DNA of 64,000 nucleotides from Siphonodentalium dalli (lineage: Eukaryota > Mollusca > Scaphopoda > Gadilida > Siphonodentaliidae), in contig CP136065.1 in the NCBI GenBank assembly GCA_032622095.1, forward strand, positions 206,748,151-206,812,150, read 5' to 3'. Below are positions 9,616 through 19,999 of the stretch, piece after piece (position 1 is the first letter of the stretch; every line of letters begins with the position of its first letter). The translations under genes and the position numbers were made by a program. A model generated the notes under the pieces. It worked only from the letters and a program-made list of their open reading frames with translations, did no database searches and was not told the DNA's origin.

Positions 9616-12600
9616 ATGTCTACTATACGCGAGCTTCGAGCCCAAGCCAAAGATTTCGGCTTGAGGGGGTATTCCTCACTCCGAAAGATTGATCTGATCA
9701 TGGCGATTGCCAACGTCCGTGCTACAGAGCATGTTTCACGTAAGACAGTCCGGTTCCCGGCCATTCTTGGGAATTGGGGCAACCCCCACAGGCGCAGTCA
9801 GAGACACCGCGAGGTTAAACATATTGACGCCGAGGCACAGCGTCACTGCGCGCGAAAGCGCTCGACATTAGGCACGGTGGCGAAAGGAAGCGGCGATGGG
9901 ATGTCGTGTGGATCATTATTCGAGAAGGCCCTGTGGTCCTCAGAAAACTGAGGGAGAGGGGTCAATTTGATCTAGATATCCAGGTCCCGCACCTGGTGAG
10001 GCTCCCGGTTGATGAACCGTGGGTTGGCATGATGAACGAAGCCAAAGACGAGTTTGAAGTCGACGGCGCAGCCGCAGTCTATTCCACATGGAGGGTAGAG
10101 ACGACGTCTCTGCTGCCCATGGGGATAAGAAAGCCCTAAATGCCCATATGACAAATGAGAGGGCACCACAGCTCCTCACGACCGTATCAGAGGGCAAGTT
10201 CGTCCTAAAAATCAAGTACTTGCGTGAGCGTAACGATGGTAACTGGGTCGTCGAGGAAAAGTTCGACCCGGTCGGAACAGAGGGGAAGAAGGGCCAAGGT
10301 ATTGTTGAAATCACTCGAGACACGAAGCCTGGTGTGTTGAGGGGAATCGACCAGGTGTTTTACCAGAACGCCTACCCAGTCACCGCGGTTATATACGGCA
10401 TTTGCCCCCTTAGAGACCCAGATCCTGCAAACATAGCCCCAATGAAGGACGGCGACCTCAACTGTGTTGCCCAGAGAGTGTGGAACATTTTGAAGGTGCT
10501 CTGAGAGGGCAGAGACTCACGCCCACGGGGAGAACGAAAATTTAGGAGTGGGATGAGCGAGTTCATCAAACGGGGGCCGCTCTTGAGGATGTCGCCACAC
10601 TCGAGACGATACTGAAGCGAGCGATCATTATCAGGGATATAGCCGTCGAGGACATCTACAACAGCGTGGAATATCAGGGCTGGCGGCACAGACCAATCGA
10701 GGTCATCTGCCACAACGGCCATGCATGGTCCAAAGACCTGCACTTCCCATGCTCCACTTCTACGAAGGCGATGTCTGGCAAGCAATCAGAGCGGCAACTC
10801 AGGACGAGCCGATTGCAGTCTGGCTGCTGGGGTCCAAGGCAGACAGCTCAATGTGGACCAGTTTGTGCTCCAAGAAGGCTGCACCTACATGACACGGGAG
10901 ACTCACCAAAACATCCAGGAAGCCTGTAGAGTTCTGAGCGATGAGTCCCTCGCAGACCGAGCCTTCGCGTGAACCACGCAGCCAGTATCATGACCAAAGA
11001 GCACAACGGCTGGAAACCGACCCCGGCTAACCTCGGAGATGACATCCAGAAAGCCTGGGTCGAGCATGGTCATGGAGGCCTCTGGACCGCGATGGGCTAC
11101 GATACAAGAGACGTCGTCAGCATCGACATGAAAGTCTGCTATCCGGCCAGCTTCCAAGGCCACGGCGAGGCCAAGCCATATTTTGAAATATTTGGGCACC
11201 CCACCAACCGCATGACCCGGGTCGCAATCAACTGCCCCTCCCCCAAGATATCAGCACCAGTTTAGCTGAGGTCCAAGAATGGGAGTTCGCCCCTAACTGC
11301 CATCCCGTCATCCCCACCTGGTTCGGAAAGCATTTCACAGAGCAGGGTTGGGCCCCCCACACCCTGCTCGGCTTCCTGGTTGAATCAGGTCTCACGAAGA
11401 GCCTGAAGGTCCGTGAGGCCGTCATTACCTTTGAGAAACAAACCGAGGTCTGGCTCCCTGAAGGTCGTGATCAAGGCTGCAGCATCATAGGCAAACTCAC
11501 CAAGGGCAGCAAGGCCGACGGCAAAAGACTGACACGGAGGCTTGTGGTCGACTGGGAGAGCTTGACTTCTTGATAAGGGACACCCACCAAAGTGGCACTC
11601 TGGTTCCTTGGGCCACATTCTCACATGCAACGATGACTCTCAGCCCCAGTACACCCAATTGAGGGCCTCAATGCTGGCGAATGACCACATCAACCTACTC
11701 ACTATGCTGGCAAGATTTGAACCCGATGAGGCTGTCCGGATGGCCACTGATAGCACTTACGTCCAGAAGACCGCGTTGCAGAAGCTTGACGGTGTCCAAG
11801 CGTACGTCGCCCCAAACTGTGGTGAGGACAAGTGGTGCGACAAGGGGGAGCAGTTGTACATGCCACAGGAATACGCCGCGTACTTCTCCAAATCAGAATA
11901 CTGTAGCCAAGCCAAACCGAAGGCGGAATCAACGGCGCCCAGCTACAACGACGAACTGACCCGGCAACGGCTGAGCTACCTTAATGCTGGAGGGGGCAGT
12001 CACAAGACCACAAGAGCGATTGACCTCTTCCGGATAAGAGACCCCCTCGTATTTACACCGACCTATCGCCTCGCCAAAGAAATGTGGACCAGTGGGGTCA
12101 AAGCCACAGCTTCTTCCGATGGAGTTGTCAGAATGACTGGACGCCCGACCACATGGGGCAGAAGTTCATCCTGCGCGTCATCATCTGGGACGAGGTCTGC
12201 ACTGTGCCCCGGCATATCCTGGAGATGTTCTTGAACTGGCTTGACCAACACGGCGTCCAGGTAATTTGCTGCGTGGATCAAGGACAGCCGCCACCGATTG
12301 CAGGTGAAATGCAAAAAAGGCAGACTACTACGAAGAGGTTGGCGTCGACTACAGAGCAAAAGATGAAGACCTCAAAACCCTGAAAAAGCACAGACGCCTT
12401 CAGTGCCAGGAGATGCGGAAGGCTCTCCCAACTGCCTGCGGTGGGGCCGTTTGTGGAGCAGTGGAGGCCCAGTGACCTAATTATCACCAGCCGTCAGAAA
12501 GTCCGCGACCGGGCACAGGAGCTGTTGCTTCAACGCCATAAGGAGCATTTCCTAGATGCCCCAGTGCCTATCCTTTACCACAGAGGGACAGCCTGTGCTA

Positions 12601-12966
12601 TGCTCTCATCGTCTACTCGAGCCAGGGTCTTACGATCCACGAACCACGGAAGGTCTGGATCATCCACCACTACCTTCAGTGGTACAATCTCTGCTAGCTA
12701 GCCGTCTCCCGCGTGGAGTATATGAAACAGCTCGAACGGGTAACCTGTTCACCGGAAGAGGGTTCCTATGTCAGGCCTGTAGTAACTGAACAGCAACCCC
12801 ACAATGCAATCCAAAGGAAGCATGTGGCATACAAGCGTCAAGATAAGGTTAATGGACGCCATGGATTCAATCTCAAGGTCGACTATATCCTCCGTGAATC
12901 CCAGCTGAACCGCTGCGCGGCGAGCGAGATTCAGCTGCTCTGGGCCTTCCAAGACACAGCAGTTTA
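9616..12966 (+). pseudogene. SAP-like / family-B DNA polymerase / SF1-type helicase protein of the Polinton, frameshifted
   Basis: An ATG at 9616 opens a frame starting MSTIRELRAQAKDFGLRGYS, a SAP-like helix-extended-helix DNA-binding motif. Broken frames with matching order follow. A polymerase palm block occurs at about 11104-11150 (DVVSIDMKVCYPASF, equivalent to motif A Dx2SLYPS). ATDSTYVQKT at about 11745-11775 is equivalent to motif C (DTDS). A P-loop-like GGGSHKTT occurs at about 11989-12009, where His replaces the usual Gly before Lys. VIIWDEVCTV is a Walker B at about 12178-12207, and VYSSQGLTIH at about 12613-12640 resembles SF1 helicase motif V/VI. At least five frameshifts and an in-frame TAG near 12700 inactivate it. 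That polymerase and helicase belonged to one protein is inferred from order and lack of a spacer. Confidence 0.75.
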
Positions 12967-13530
12967 GTGTCGACCGGCTGGACAACAACAAAGGGCACTG
13001 CAGATGAAATGTGAGGCTGATCTGTCTAAATAGTAGAGCACAGGCTCGTCGGGCTTGGTGACAGCGTTCAAGTCGGTACACCTGGATGGAACACACATGG
13101 TCAGATGCGCGTCAGTCGCCACCTTCCAGCTCATCAGGCTGGTAGATGTAACGAACGCCCACTCTCGAGGGGAGCTTTTGCTCTGTGAGCACCATCGGGC
13201 GACATGGAACCGCAGAATATGGTTTTTGTGTCACCACCGAAAGTGTTTTTATCTTGATGGTATCAGAGGGCTTTTTTTCGGGTGAGACGAGTCACTTCAT
13301 TGTTCAGAGCCGACACAACAGCGGGCAGCCGAGCCACCCATTCAGTCGACATTTGGCCGGTGGGAAGATTCATCTCCTGGGCGTATTGGTGCCCAAACAA
13401 CCGCTCTGCCAGGGTCCGGTTGAAGCGTTCCACGATACCCTGGTCCCGGTGGACAACTAGACGGCCTCGTCTCACCTGAACGCTGTGCTTGGTTAACAGG
13501 AGGCTCACAGCACCAATGAACTCGCGTCAC
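12967..13530 (-). pseudogene. Polinton integrase, C-terminal part
   Basis: On the minus strand the frame from 13508 to 13263 contains VVHRDQGIVERFNRTLAERL, the block holding the catalytic Glu of rve-type integrases, then a helical region. In another frame below 13263 come traces of a C-terminal barrel (YRLERCHQARRACALLF, about 13096-13040). Frameshifts separate these pieces. The gene runs convergent to the polymerase/helicase frame, whose end it almost touches. Its N-terminal half is at 14128-14510, displaced by an inserted LINE fragment, so the central catalytic Asp region is missing or scrambled. Confidence 0.75.
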
Positions 13531-14127
13531 GGGTAACGTCCTTGCGCTGTAGCAGCAGCATTGATAGATCGTCGAAATTCATTTCGGCTTCGCGGAACGC
13601 ATGCACGGAACGAATGCAGAATAGTTACAACGTATGCGGAATAGAACGGCGGTCACGATGGTACCATTTTCTAATGATTTGGACAACTATCAGTGTAGTT
13701 TCTGAAGAGTTTATATGTTTTAGTGTTAATTCTAATGAATTATTCTGGAATGGAAGTTGATGACGTCAAAGACGTGCATAACATTGGCGCTGTACTGGAA
13801 ACTAGAATTGAACTTGTTATAGAGAAAACGACTGATGGTAGGGAACTGCGATAGAATGGGATGAACTTATTAGAAGAGCGCAGAAGTTACAGTCGCTCCG
13901 GAGATCGTGCTTTCAGTGTTTGTGCTCCATCATTGTGGAACTCTGTGCCTGGTGAAATTTGAGGCTGTTGGGACTTAATGGAGTTTCGTCACCTGTTAAA
14001 GACTCATTTCTTTAAATTAGCTTTTGAAACTGACTAACATGCAGCTACTGGTATCGTAATTTGTATTTCTCGACAACTTTTTTCAGACTCGTGTAAACTA
14101 TAACTTTGTTGCGCATGTGAACATGTA
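13531..14127. other. Insertion splitting the integrase
   Basis: This 0.6-kb interval has no integrase similarity and lower GC than both flanks. Its right part is a LINE 3' end (next entry). The origin of the left part (13531-13855) is not recognised. Confidence 0.55.
13861..14037 (+). mobile_element. CR1/jockey-like LINE 3' fragment
   Basis: The plus-strand frame reads RSYSRSGDRAFSVCAPSLWN then SVPGEI, a stop, and after it LLKTHFFKLAFETD followed by TAA. This GDRAFS..LWNSLP...LKTHLF pattern is the usual extreme C-terminus of many LINE ORF2 proteins. One in-frame TGA is present. Only the last 55 or so codons survive, as in a 5'-truncated insertion. Confidence 0.7.
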
Positions 14128-14510
14128 TATGGAATGTAGATACGTTCAAGGGCATCCTTTGTGGCTTCTTCTGTGGCGAGGGGCTCGGTTTTGTACCGAG
14201 AGGCCACGCCGATGACAGTGAGCGCGTACTTGTATGTCTTGCGACCCAACCGGTCGTGAGGCAGAAAGAGCAGGTCGGCCTGGTGGACTTTATTTGGCAC
14301 TGGCCCGTCAAACCTTGGCCGTTGCACATGCCGTGGATTGGGCAGGTATATCTGCCAGATGGCCTGCTTCTTGAGCTACGCTCGTGCCACATCTTCAGAA
14401 ACCTTGGTTGCTGTCGCGAGGTTCTTGGTGGCTGCAAGGCCCTTCCAGTAGCCCTTGGGGCTGTAGTAGATTTTCCCGAGGCGTCTGGACACCTTGCTGT
14501 TCATATTATT
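14128..14510 (-). pseudogene. Polinton integrase, N-terminal/core part
   Basis: The minus-strand frame contains PNKVHQADLLFLPHDRLGRK, with the first catalytic-type Asp of an rve core, then YKYALTVIGVASRYKTEPLA. Upstream (14300-14500) other frames carry KNLATATK-like helical segments, indicating frameshifts. The frame runs off after about 14130 into the inserted segment. This is the 5' half of the same gene as 12967-13530. Confidence 0.75.
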
Positions 14511-14572
14511 ATTAATTTGTAATTATTTCATATAATATATAATTATAGCGAAGCTATACATATAATTAAAAA
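14511..14572. promoter_or_regulatory. AT-rich palindromic spacer between Polinton genes
   Basis: Almost pure A/T with the small hairpin TATAGCGAAGCTATA. Similar AT spacers separate the other genes (15556-15610, 16510-16725), and GCGAAGCT recurs at 16625. Position between gene ends suggests promoter, terminator or processing signals; this role is inferred. Confidence 0.45.
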
Positions 14573-14934
14573 CAGCTAGCGGTGTATTCCAACTGGGCAA
14601 TGAGCCTCCAACAAGCCCGTGCTACTTCCTCCGGTAGCTGTGCAGTCAACACGTAGAGTTTGTGTGGCCCCAACAGGGCCCGTGTGACTTCCTCCGGTAG
14701 CTGTCCAGTCGTCTCGCCGAGGTTGTGTGACCACGACAGGGCCCATGCGACTACCTCCGATAGTTGTCCAGTCGTCTCGCCGAGATTGTGTGGTCCCGAC
14801 AGCACCGTCTTTGCAAAGCTGCTGGCTGCCCTTTCGTCCCAGCGCCAGAGATCGAGAAACTTATGCGCCGCGTCGAGCATCACACCGGCCAGCGGACCAG
14901 GGATTTTATGTCTTCCTGCGGAACGAGTGAACAC
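14573..14934 (-). pseudogene. Unidentified Polinton ORF with 21-residue tandem repeats
   Basis: The minus-strand ORF (up to 122 codons) contains three to four tandem copies of a unit like GPHNLGETTGQLPEEVTRAL, encoded by about 63-bp DNA repeats at roughly 14620-14810. The N-terminal part contains LAGVMLDAAHKFLDLWRWDE. No family is recognised. It may be continuous with the next minus-strand ORF upstream. Confidence 0.45.
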
Positions 14935-15514
14935 TACCGTGAAACTGATAACTTTTCTATAACTGCCTTGGCTTTTTCTCTGCCTTTCTGAATAAGTGCT
15001 TTTTTGTCTCGTCGTCCATCACCGCGGCGTGCGTTTTGCGTGCCCTATTCCGGATTTTAGCTTTCATCTCGTGGTACTTTGCGACTTCGTCCACAATCAG
15101 GCCGAACTCGTCGCCCGTAGATCAAGATAGTGGACACTTGGCTTGAGATTGTGTTCAGTTTGCTCCTGGCCAGGACTCGAATCTCGTCGTGCTTCTTGGT
15201 CTTCACGCCCAGGCGGCGACGGAAATATTTGCCCGACACGCCGAGAACTCCGCAGGCCAGAGCTGCGATTTCCAACTGGGGCCGCTATGACAGTGGTCAG
15301 AAGGCTCACGCCCCAACGCCCATCCACATGATAGCTGTGAGCAACGCGGTATCAAGCCATCCAGGGCGTTCTCCCCGCGGTGGTACTTTTTGTATAACGC
15401 GACCATTTTATCTCTCTCGTCCTCCAGTTGCTTTTTTTCAGTTGCGAGATTTCGTGGAGCCGTGGAGTTTCTGTCCATTTTCGAGGACAGGATATACTCT
15501 TGTGACATAGTCAC
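14935..15514 (-). pseudogene. Conserved Polinton small protein (coiled-coil plus hydrophobic segment), frameshifted
   Basis: From an ATG near 15514 the minus strand reads MTMSQEYILSSKMDRNS, a charged helical region (ATEKKQLEDERDKMVALYKK), a short hydrophobic stretch (VSLLTTVIAAPVG) and, after a frameshift, KYFRRRLGVKTKKHDEIRVL and SKLNTISSQVS. I associate this arrangement with an uncharacterised protein family of Polinton-like elements, from general familiarity only. Its function is unknown; the hydrophobic piece suggests membrane or capsid association. Confidence 0.55.
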
Positions 15515-15555
15515 TATGAGGGCTCGGTGCCGTGTGCCGTGGGTTGCTTCATCCT

Positions 15556-15615
15556 CATATATTATATATATATTATTACAAAGTAATTCATATAATATAA
15601 ATATGAAATATATTC
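15556..15615. promoter_or_regulatory. AT-rich spacer between Polinton genes
   Basis: Contains runs of TATATATATTATT, the small palindrome ATTACAAAGTAAT and CATATAATATAAATATG, with no coding potential. It precedes the minus-strand gene ending at 15514 and resembles the other spacers of the element. Confidence 0.4.
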
Positions 15616-15659
15616 ACAAGTCCGATTCGATAAGGAGACGCGGACAAGCCAATCCCTGG

Positions 15660-16125
15660 TCGTTGCGGTGGTCTCCAGGTGGGAGGCCCGTTCATCTTCT
15701 ATGTTGTGCAATCGCTCTGCGATGCGGCGCCTGGTATTTTCATCGACAGCCTCCGCTTCTCCACTGCGATGTGCTCATCCAATGCGGATAGCTTGGGCAG
15801 GTTGTTGGTATGCTCGCCTTGTATGGTCTGCATTGCCTTGTCCAGTCCCCTGAACTCGCGCAGGTTTAGTGGGGTCATGCACAGTTTCGTTGATCTCTGC
15901 AATCTGGGCATCCGTTAACGAGGTCTCCATTCGCCCTACCACATCCGAGGCCTCTTTTGCAGTTTGCCTAAGGTCCGGCAGATATACACTATCTACAACA
16001 GCAGCTACACCGCCGAGTTCATTACTTGCTGTCTGGAGGGTTGTGATCGTCTTTGATCGCACCCCGCCCCTTTCTGTTGGGCGCCAGTCAGCAAATCCCA
16101 AGTATTTTCGGATTGCCATGCCACA
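15660..16125 (-). pseudogene. Unidentified Polinton structural-type protein, broken
   Basis: The minus-strand frame from 16119 starts MAIRKYLGFADWRPTERGGV and continues as a polar, predicted-helical sequence (KTITTLQTASNELGGVAAVV, LRQTAKEASDVVGRMETSL). After a frameshift near 15830-15910 it continues with LREFRGLDKAMQTIQGE and LDEHIAVEKRRLSMKI. Coiled-coil-like heptads dominate. Its neighbours and strand suggest a late or structural gene. Function is not established. Confidence 0.5.
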
Positions 16126-16179
16126 CTTCCACCCCGCCGGCCGACTATCGTTGATAGCGCTAGGGGCTCACTGGTACGA

Positions 16180-16509
16180 GCGTTTGTGATAATGAGATCG
16201 GGATAGGCCTTTTATCGGAGCTGTCCGTGTTGGTCGAGCTCAAATTTTGTGGGGTCGCGGCCAAGGGCTGGTGTTTGTCCCTTCTGGCCAGGGCGCCATA
16301 ATAGTCACCAACGGCCGACTGCACGAGTTCTTAATGTAGCCGCCTGGCTGTTGCCGTCGAATCCATGACTTGCACCCGTGGTGCGTGGTTGATCGGCTCA
16401 ATGAGTGGCATTGTTTCCGTTCCGTAGGAACTATCGGCTCTGACATGATCAAGAGGAACCTCATCGGCTCTGATATCATGATCAAAGTGGGGTTATCAAA
16501 GTCTGCCAT
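16180..16509 (-). pseudogene. Unidentified Polinton ORF next to the capsid gene
   Basis: A frame starts MADFDNPTLIMISEPMRF at 16509, divergent from the capsid gene. The DNA near 16430-16490 contains a direct repeat of TCATCGGCTCTGA-type sequence, and a frameshift is likely. The C-terminal part is GC-rich and Arg/Pro-rich in the open frame, which suggests the frame is wrong there. Family not recognised. Confidence 0.4.
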
Positions 16510-16725
16510 AATATATTGACATAATTACTTTATTACAAAGTAATAATAATATAATCACTGATTATAATTCTATTGACATAGTCAATTATGTATTTATGCA
16601 TTTATATATATATATATTATTATAGCGAAGCTGTACATATAATATAATTTAAGGTAAGCCAGCTTCGATTCAATAGTCTGAATTGTGCAGCAACATATAT
16701 ATTATATGAAACATATATATATATA
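16510..16725. promoter_or_regulatory. Divergent AT-rich intergenic region upstream of the capsid gene
   Basis: About 215 bp almost free of G/C lies between the divergent starts of the minus-strand ORF (16509) and the capsid frame (16726). It includes long TATATATA runs, ATTACAAAGTAAT and AGCGAAGCT. This is the expected place for a bidirectional promoter; that function is inferred from position only. Confidence 0.5.
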
Positions 16726-17276
16726 ATGACTTCGACTCCCAAACTCAACCCATATCGCAGCCTGCGGGACCCCCTCGGGGTCAAAGGCATCAGCCAGTCT
16801 GTTATTATTACAAACAATCCCAGCACGATTGGGCCAAAACAACAGCTGCTTGTGAGGTTTCCCAACCTCGGCCCCAGTGACTTAATAGTTTTACGGGACA
16901 GTGCGCCTGGTATTTACAATCACGCTGATCTCCACGGACCCAAACAGGACTGTGGTGCAGAACTTGGGCCGGGCTATTGTGAAAAACACCACAATAAAGA
17001 TCATGTTCTCTACTGCTACCTAGACACGTGGAAGACCATGCAGGAGAGAGAACATGCGCAGTATCAGGGAATTGATGAGTCTGCCAACCAAAATACAAAA
17101 ATACGCATAAAGGCAGGAGACAAAGACAATACCGTACGAAAGACAAGGCTATCGCGAAAGCCTACATGAATCGCTATTACATCCCGCTGGACTTTGAACT
17201 GTTGGATGGTCAAATGCCCTTCTACCTAAGCGCACTCGGGGACCGATTCGAGTACGAGCTATCTTTACTAGACAAA
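16726..17276 (+). pseudogene. Polinton major capsid protein (double jelly roll), N-terminal fragment
   Basis: The ATG at 16726 starts a frame with PYRSLRDPLGVKGISQSVII, then VRFPNLGPSDLIVLRD, characteristic of the N-terminal strands of Polinton/adintovirus major capsid proteins. The frame continues to 17169. After a one-base shift it resumes with YYIPLDFELLDGQMPFYLSA until about 17270. The intact protein is normally several hundred residues longer, so most of both jelly rolls is missing. The reading frame is lost in the (TATA)n at 17277, where the tandem array starts. This copy cannot make a capsid. Confidence 0.85.
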
Positions 17277-19990
17277 TATATATACATATATATATATACT
17301 AGAAGGTGACCCGACTTCGTCCGGGCTTTGACCTTGAATTGTCCATTTTGAAGGTCAAGGTCAAGTGGGGTAAAGATTTGACCAGTCCAAAACACTGCCC
17401 GGACAAAAGTACCCGACAAACGTGCCCGTCGAAATCCATCCGGTTTTACCCGATTTGACCTTAAATTGACCATTTCCCGATTCGACCTTGAATTGATTAT
17501 TTTGAAGGTAAACCCCCGTCAAGGTCAGGTCGGGGTCACGATTTGACCCGTCCAAAACACCGAGTGGACAAAGGTAACCCCACGTATAAAATTTCGTCGA
17601 AATCCCATCAAAATTGGCGATTTGACCTTGAATTGACCGATTTCAAGGTCAAGGTCACGACGCACGGGCAAATGAATATGATTATGAGACTCCCCATACG
17701 AAGGTACCCCCACATACCAAGTTTCATCGAAATCCCGTGATATTCGGGCGTTTGACCTTGAAATGACCCGATTTCAAGGTCAAGGTCACGTCGCACGGGC
17801 AAATTAATAGGCCTATGCCACTCCCCGGCCGAATGTACCCCCATGTACCAAGTTTCATCGAAATCCCGTGATATTCGGGCGTTTGACCTTGGAATGAGCC
17901 GATTTCAAGTCAAGGTCACGTCGCACGGACAAATTAATAGGCCCATGCCACCCCCGGCCGAAAACACCCCCACATACCATGTTCCATCGAAATCGGGTTG
18001 GCCGTTTTCGAGTTCATCGCGAACACACACACACAGACAGACAGACAGATCTTCCAAAATATATAATAGACTAGAAGGTGACCCGATTTCGTCCGGGCTT
18101 TGACCTTGAATTGTCCTTTTTGAAGGTCAAGGTCAAGTGGGGTCACGATTTGACCAGTTCAAAACACTGCCCGGACAAAAGTAACCGACAAACGTTCCGT
18201 CGAAATCCATCCGGTTATTCCCGATTTGACCTCGAATTGATCATTTTGAAGGTCAAGATCAAGGTCAGATCGGGGTCACGATTCGACCCGTCCAAAACAC
18301 TCAGTGGACAAAAGTAACCCTATGTATAAAATTTCGTCGAAATCCGATCAAAATTGGCGATTTGACCTTGAATTGACCCGATTGCAAGGTCAATGTTACG
18401 TCGCACGGGCAAATGCATATGCTTATGAGACTCCCCATATGAAAGTACCCCCACATACCAAGTTTCATAGAAATCCCGTGATATTCGGGCGTTTGACCTT
18501 GAAATGACCCGATTTTAAGGTAAAGGTCACGTCGCACGGGCCAATTAATAGGTTTATGCCACTCCCCGGCCGAAGGTACACCCACATACCAAGTTTCATC
18601 GAAATCCCGTGATATTCGGGCGTTTGACCTTGAAATTACCCGATTTCAAGGTCAAGTTCACGTCGCACGGACAAATTAATAGGCCCATGCCACCCCCGGC
18701 CGAAAATACCCCCACATACCAAGTTTCATCGAAATCAGCACGGCCGTTTTCGAGTCCATCGCGATCACACAGACACACACACACAAACAGATCTTCCAAA
18801 ATATATAATAGAAGACTAGAAGATGACCCGACTTCGTCCGGGCTTTGACCTTGAATTGATCATTTTGAAGGTCAAGGTCAGTTGGGGTAACGATTTAACC
18901 CGTCCAAAACACTGCCCGGACAAAAGTACCCGACAAAAGTACCCGTCGAAACTTTACCCGATTTGACCTTGAACTGATAATTTTGAAGGTCAAGGTCAGG
19001 TCGGGGTCACGATTTGACCCGTCCAAAACACTCAGTGGACAAAAGTAACCCTTTGTATCAAATTTCGTGGAAATCCCATAAAAATTCGCCACTTCTCGGC
19101 CGAAAATACCCCCACATACCAAGTTTCATCGAAATCCCGTGATATTCTGGCGTTTGACCTTGAAAAGTTGAAATGACCCGATTTCAAGGTCAAGGTCACG
19201 TCGCACGGGCAAATTAATAGGCCTGTGCCACTTCTCGGCCGAAAATACCCCCACATACCAAGTTTCATCGAAATCCCGTGATATTCGGGCGTTTGACCTA
19301 GAAATGACCCGATTTCAAGGTCACGTCGCACGGACAAATTAATATGCCTATGCCACCCCCCCCCCCCCGGCCGAAAATTCCCCCACATACCAAGTTTCAT
19401 CGAAATCGGGTCGGCCGTTTTCGAGTTCATCGCGAACACACACACACATACACAGACAGATACACCCTCACACAGACAGATCTTCCAAAATATATAATAG
19501 ACTAGAAGGTGACCCGACTTCGTCCGGGCTTTGACCTTGAATTGTCCATTTTGAAGGTCAAGGTCAAGTGGGGTCACGATTTGACCAGTCCAAAACACTG
19601 CCCGGACAAAAGTACCCCTATGTATAAAATTTCGTCGAAATCCCATCAAAATTGGCGATTTGACCTTGAATTGACCCGATTTCAAGGTCAAGGTCACGTC
19701 GCACGGGCAAATGCATATGCTTATGAGACTCCCCATACGAAGGTACCCCCACATACCAAGTTTCATCGAAATCCCGTGATATTCGGGCGTTTGACCTTGA
19801 AATGACCCGATTTCAAGGTCAAGGTCACGTTGCACGGACAAATTAATAGGCCCATGCCACCCCCCCAGGCCGAAAATACCCCCACATACCAAGTTTCATC
19901 GAAATCGGCTCGGCCATTTTCGAGTTCATCGCGAACACACAGACACACAGACACACACACAGACATATCTTCCAAAATATATAATAGATA
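17277..19990. repeat. Tandem array of four 0.5-0.77-kb units rich in AAGGTCA half sites
   Basis: Units start with ACTAGAAGGTGACCCGACTT (near 17300, 18068, 18810, 19500). They end with a CA/GACA microsatellite followed by CTTCCAAAATATATAATA. Inside each unit are subrepeats of about 120-130 bp with TTCATCGAAATCCCGTGATA, TTTGACCTTGAAATGACC and GTCAAGGTCACGTCGCACGG. Unit lengths (about 767, 740, 690, 490) decrease through loss of subrepeats. ORFs of up to 286 codons here only read through the repeat. The head-to-tail structure with complete ends suggests tandem amplification of a non-autonomous element; its class is not identified. Confidence 0.85.
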
Positions 19991-19999
19991 TATATATAT

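Larger units (their letters stand above)
9180..17276. mobile_element. Degenerate Polinton/Maverick-type element, right end missing
   Basis: The gene set is typical of Polinton/adintovirus-like self-synthesising elements: family-B DNA polymerase, retroviral-type integrase, small structural-type ORFs and a double-jelly-roll major capsid protein. The genes are GC-richer than the surrounding intron and are separated by short AT-only spacers. All large genes carry frameshifts or stops. The capsid gene is cut off after about 180 codons by an unrelated tandem array beginning near 17277. No ATPase, protease or minor capsid gene was recognised, and no terminal inverted repeats were found, so this is an incomplete, inactive copy. 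The left limit near 9180 is set by the first AT-rich spacer and is approximate. Confidence 0.85.
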
